A stretch of 64,000 bases of DNA from Novosphingobium sp. MD-1 (GTDB lineage Bacteria > Pseudomonadota > Alphaproteobacteria > Sphingomonadales > Sphingomonadaceae), in contig NZ_BBXA01000013.1 in assembly GCF_001014975.1 (NCBI RefSeq), positions 558,001 to 622,000 on the forward strand, in the 5' to 3' direction. Every line of letters starts with the position of its first letter. The first letter of the stretch is position 1. Shown here in pieces: positions 62,779-64,000 of this stretch. The notes beneath the pieces were generated by a model. It made no database searches and was not told where the DNA came from. It saw only the letters and a program-made list of their open reading frames with translations. Both the position numbers and the translations under genes were made by a program.

Positions 62779-63669
62779 TCAATCTCGCCTTTCCAGCGCC
62801 CTCATGACCTTGCGCAGGTCACCCCCGTTGGCGTCGAGAAGATCCTGCCCTTCCCGTACCGGAACGCCCAGTGCCACGATCGCGCCAAGCCGGATCTCGT
62901 TCCCGGCCGCCTCAAGCGCCTGCGCGGCGGCTTCGGCGTCCACCCCGGCGATATCCTGAACCATGCCGCGCCCCCGTTGCAAGAGCTTCGCGTTGGATAT
63001 GCGCATGGCCACCATGCGCCCTTCGTAGACCAGTCCGCGCCGGATCATGATCGCGGTCGAAAGCAGGTTGAGGACTGCCTTCTGCGCCGTACCGGCCTTC
63101 ATCCGGGTGGACCCGGCGACGACCTCGCTGCCGGTCACCGCCACGATCGCGTGCTCGGCCTTTTCGGCAAGAACCGAGCCGGCATTGTTGGCGATACCGA
63201 TGGTCAGCGCGCCCAGCCGACGGGCCTGCTCGATCGCCGCGACAGTGTAGGGCGTGCGCCCGCTGGCGGCGACGCCGATGACGACGTCCGCCGGCCCGAT
63301 CCCTGCCTCGGCAACTTCGGCGCAGCCTGCCTTCGCATCGTCTTCCGCGCCTTCATAGGCTTCGGTCAGCGCGCCGAGACCCCCAGCCATCCGGAACACC
63401 ATCCGCTCCATCGGCCAGCCGAAGGTGGGGTGCAGTTCCGTGCCATCCTGCACGGCAAGCCGCCCCGATGTGCCCGCGCCGACGAACACCAGCCGCCCCG
63501 TCGCGCCGAGGCGCTCAGCCGCCGCTTCCGCCGCGCGGGCGATGGCGTGGGTCTGCGTCTGGATGGCCGCGATCGCCGCCATCTGGCCTTCGAGCATGGC
63601 CTCCACCGCCAAGTCCGTCGGCCAGAGATCGAGATCACGGTAGCGCGGATCGAGAGCTTCGGTATTCAT
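62779..63669 (-). CDS. murQ: N-acetylmuramic acid 6-phosphate etherase
   Basis: A 296-residue SIS-domain lyase that splits MurNAc-6-phosphate into GlcNAc-6-phosphate and D-lactate during cell-wall recycling. Start at 63669 is supported by AAAAGGAT and the standard beginning MNTEALDPRYRDLDLWPT. The phosphosugar-binding parts are GAGTSGRLAVQDGTELHPTFG, GVAASGRTPYTV and the catalytic region EVVAGSTRMKAGTAQKAVLN, all intact. It is preceded on the same strand by a sodium:solute symporter and followed by a GntR regulator, forming a small recycling unit. Confidence 0.95.
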   Translation of the reverse strand: MNTEALDPRYRDLDLWPTDLAVEAMLEGQMAAIAAIQTQTHAIARAAEAAAERLGATGRLVFVGAGTSGRLAVQDGTELHPTFGWPMERMVFRMAGGLGALTEAYEGAEDDAKAGCAEVAEAGIGPADVVIGVAASGRTPYTVAAIEQARRLGALTIGIANNAGSVLAEKAEHAIVAVTGSEVVAGSTRMKAGTAQKAVLNLLSTAIMIRRGLVYEGRMVAMRISNAKLLQRGRGMVQDIAGVDAEAAAQALEAAGNEIRLGAIVALGVPVREGQDLLDANGGDLRKVMRALERRD

Positions 63670-63694
63670 GACATCCTTTTCCGCCGGGCGGGGA

Positions 63695-64000
63695 TCAATC
63701 TGTTTCGGAAACCGCTGGCCCGCCCGGCCCCGGCACCACGGCACAGACCACGAAGGCCACCAGCGTGCCAATGCAGAGCTGGAAGGGAAACGACAGGCCG
63801 AGCAGCGCGGCCGGCAGGCCGATCGCGCGCGCGATCGCGGGCTGCAACAGCAGCACAGCGAAGAAGCCCACCAGCAGCGATGCGATGACCGATCCGGTCG
63901 TTCCCCGCCGCGTGAACAGCGCGGTGAAATAGACGCCGAGCAGGCCCGCATAAGTGAAGACCATGACCTGCAGCGCGAATTCCAGCAGGCCCATGTCCGA
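63695..64000 (-). CDS. sodium:solute symporter, C-terminal part (cut by window edge)
   Basis: About 101 residues are visible, open at the right edge of the window. They contain three hydrophobic helices (VMVFTYAGLLGVYFTALFTRRG, SVIASLLVGFFAVLLLQ, FPFQLCIGTLVAFVVCAVV) and match the end of SSS-family transporters. It ends 25 bp before murQ on the same strand, so it probably imports an amino sugar or a related cell-wall fragment; most of the protein lies outside. Confidence 0.8.
   Translation of the reverse strand, partial: SDMGLLEFALQVMVFTYAGLLGVYFTALFTRRGTTGSVIASLLVGFFAVLLLQPAIARAIGLPAALLGLSFPFQLCIGTLVAFVVCAVVPGPGGPAVSETD

Overview
The window is GC-rich and looks like chromosome from a sphingomonad (Sphingomonadaceae, Alphaproteobacteria; Novosphingobium, Sphingomonas or a close relative). 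Four long TonB-dependent receptors carry the usual plug start (EIIVTAQKRAE or variants) and each sits beside secreted or cytoplasmic catabolic enzymes. Many enzymes carry Sec or twin-arginine (Tat) signal peptides, and the IS1182-type and IS21-type insertion sequences fit the same group. No rRNA, tRNA or CRISPR array was seen. The genus call is inference from gene content.

Layout. 1-3348: a partial secreted beta-propeller protein, then a fatty-acid/sterol hydroxylase and a TPR-sulfotransferase pair. 3354-15106 (minus): RidA, then a co-directional row of TonB receptor, GH2 beta-glucuronidase, 2-keto-3-deoxygluconate kinase, glpD, glpK, a secreted esterase and the DUF969/DUF979 permease pair. 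This gene set could take up and split a glucuronosyl-glycerol type compound and use both halves. 15466-20061: a large autotransporter with three 291-bp repeats, followed by a MITE-like nested palindrome (20062-20335). 20330-30156: a secreted esterase, a TetR regulator, and a tightly coupled row of TonB receptor, PQQ dehydrogenase, Tat-exported EthD-like protein and acyl-CoA ligase, plus a DUF1254/DUF1214 protein. Matching operators in front of the esterase and the receptor suggest one TetR regulon.

30160-40224: a secreted peptide-scavenging set (M28-like, M19-like and M14 peptidases, an Lrp/AsnC regulator, a TonB receptor and a periplasmic amidohydrolase). 40225-58938 is an accessory patchwork: a decayed restriction-nuclease fragment, an IS1182 element inactivated by a 7-bp duplication, a frameshifted hypothetical gene, an AraC-controlled catabolic set (quinone oxidoreductase, TauD dioxygenase, BKACE, small hydrolase, MFS transporter, broken YeiH exporter, TonB receptor), an alkylation-repair operon (DUF1203, 2OG oxygenase, AlkB), an IS21 element, a RcnR/DmeR-type metal sensor without its transporter, and a 5'-truncated autotransporter. 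A 128-bp imperfect repeat lies at both ends of the AraC/IS1182 part.

58946-64000 (minus) is ordinary metabolism: an aminotransferase, PanE-like reductase and class II aldolase operon, then a GntR/UTRA regulator, murQ and a sodium:solute symporter cut by the window edge. The best candidates for undescribed biology are the glucuronide-plus-glycerol locus, the TetR-controlled PQQ/acyl-CoA operon and the AraC-controlled BKACE/TauD operon. For the TetR and AraC systems, the operators can be read directly from the sequence.
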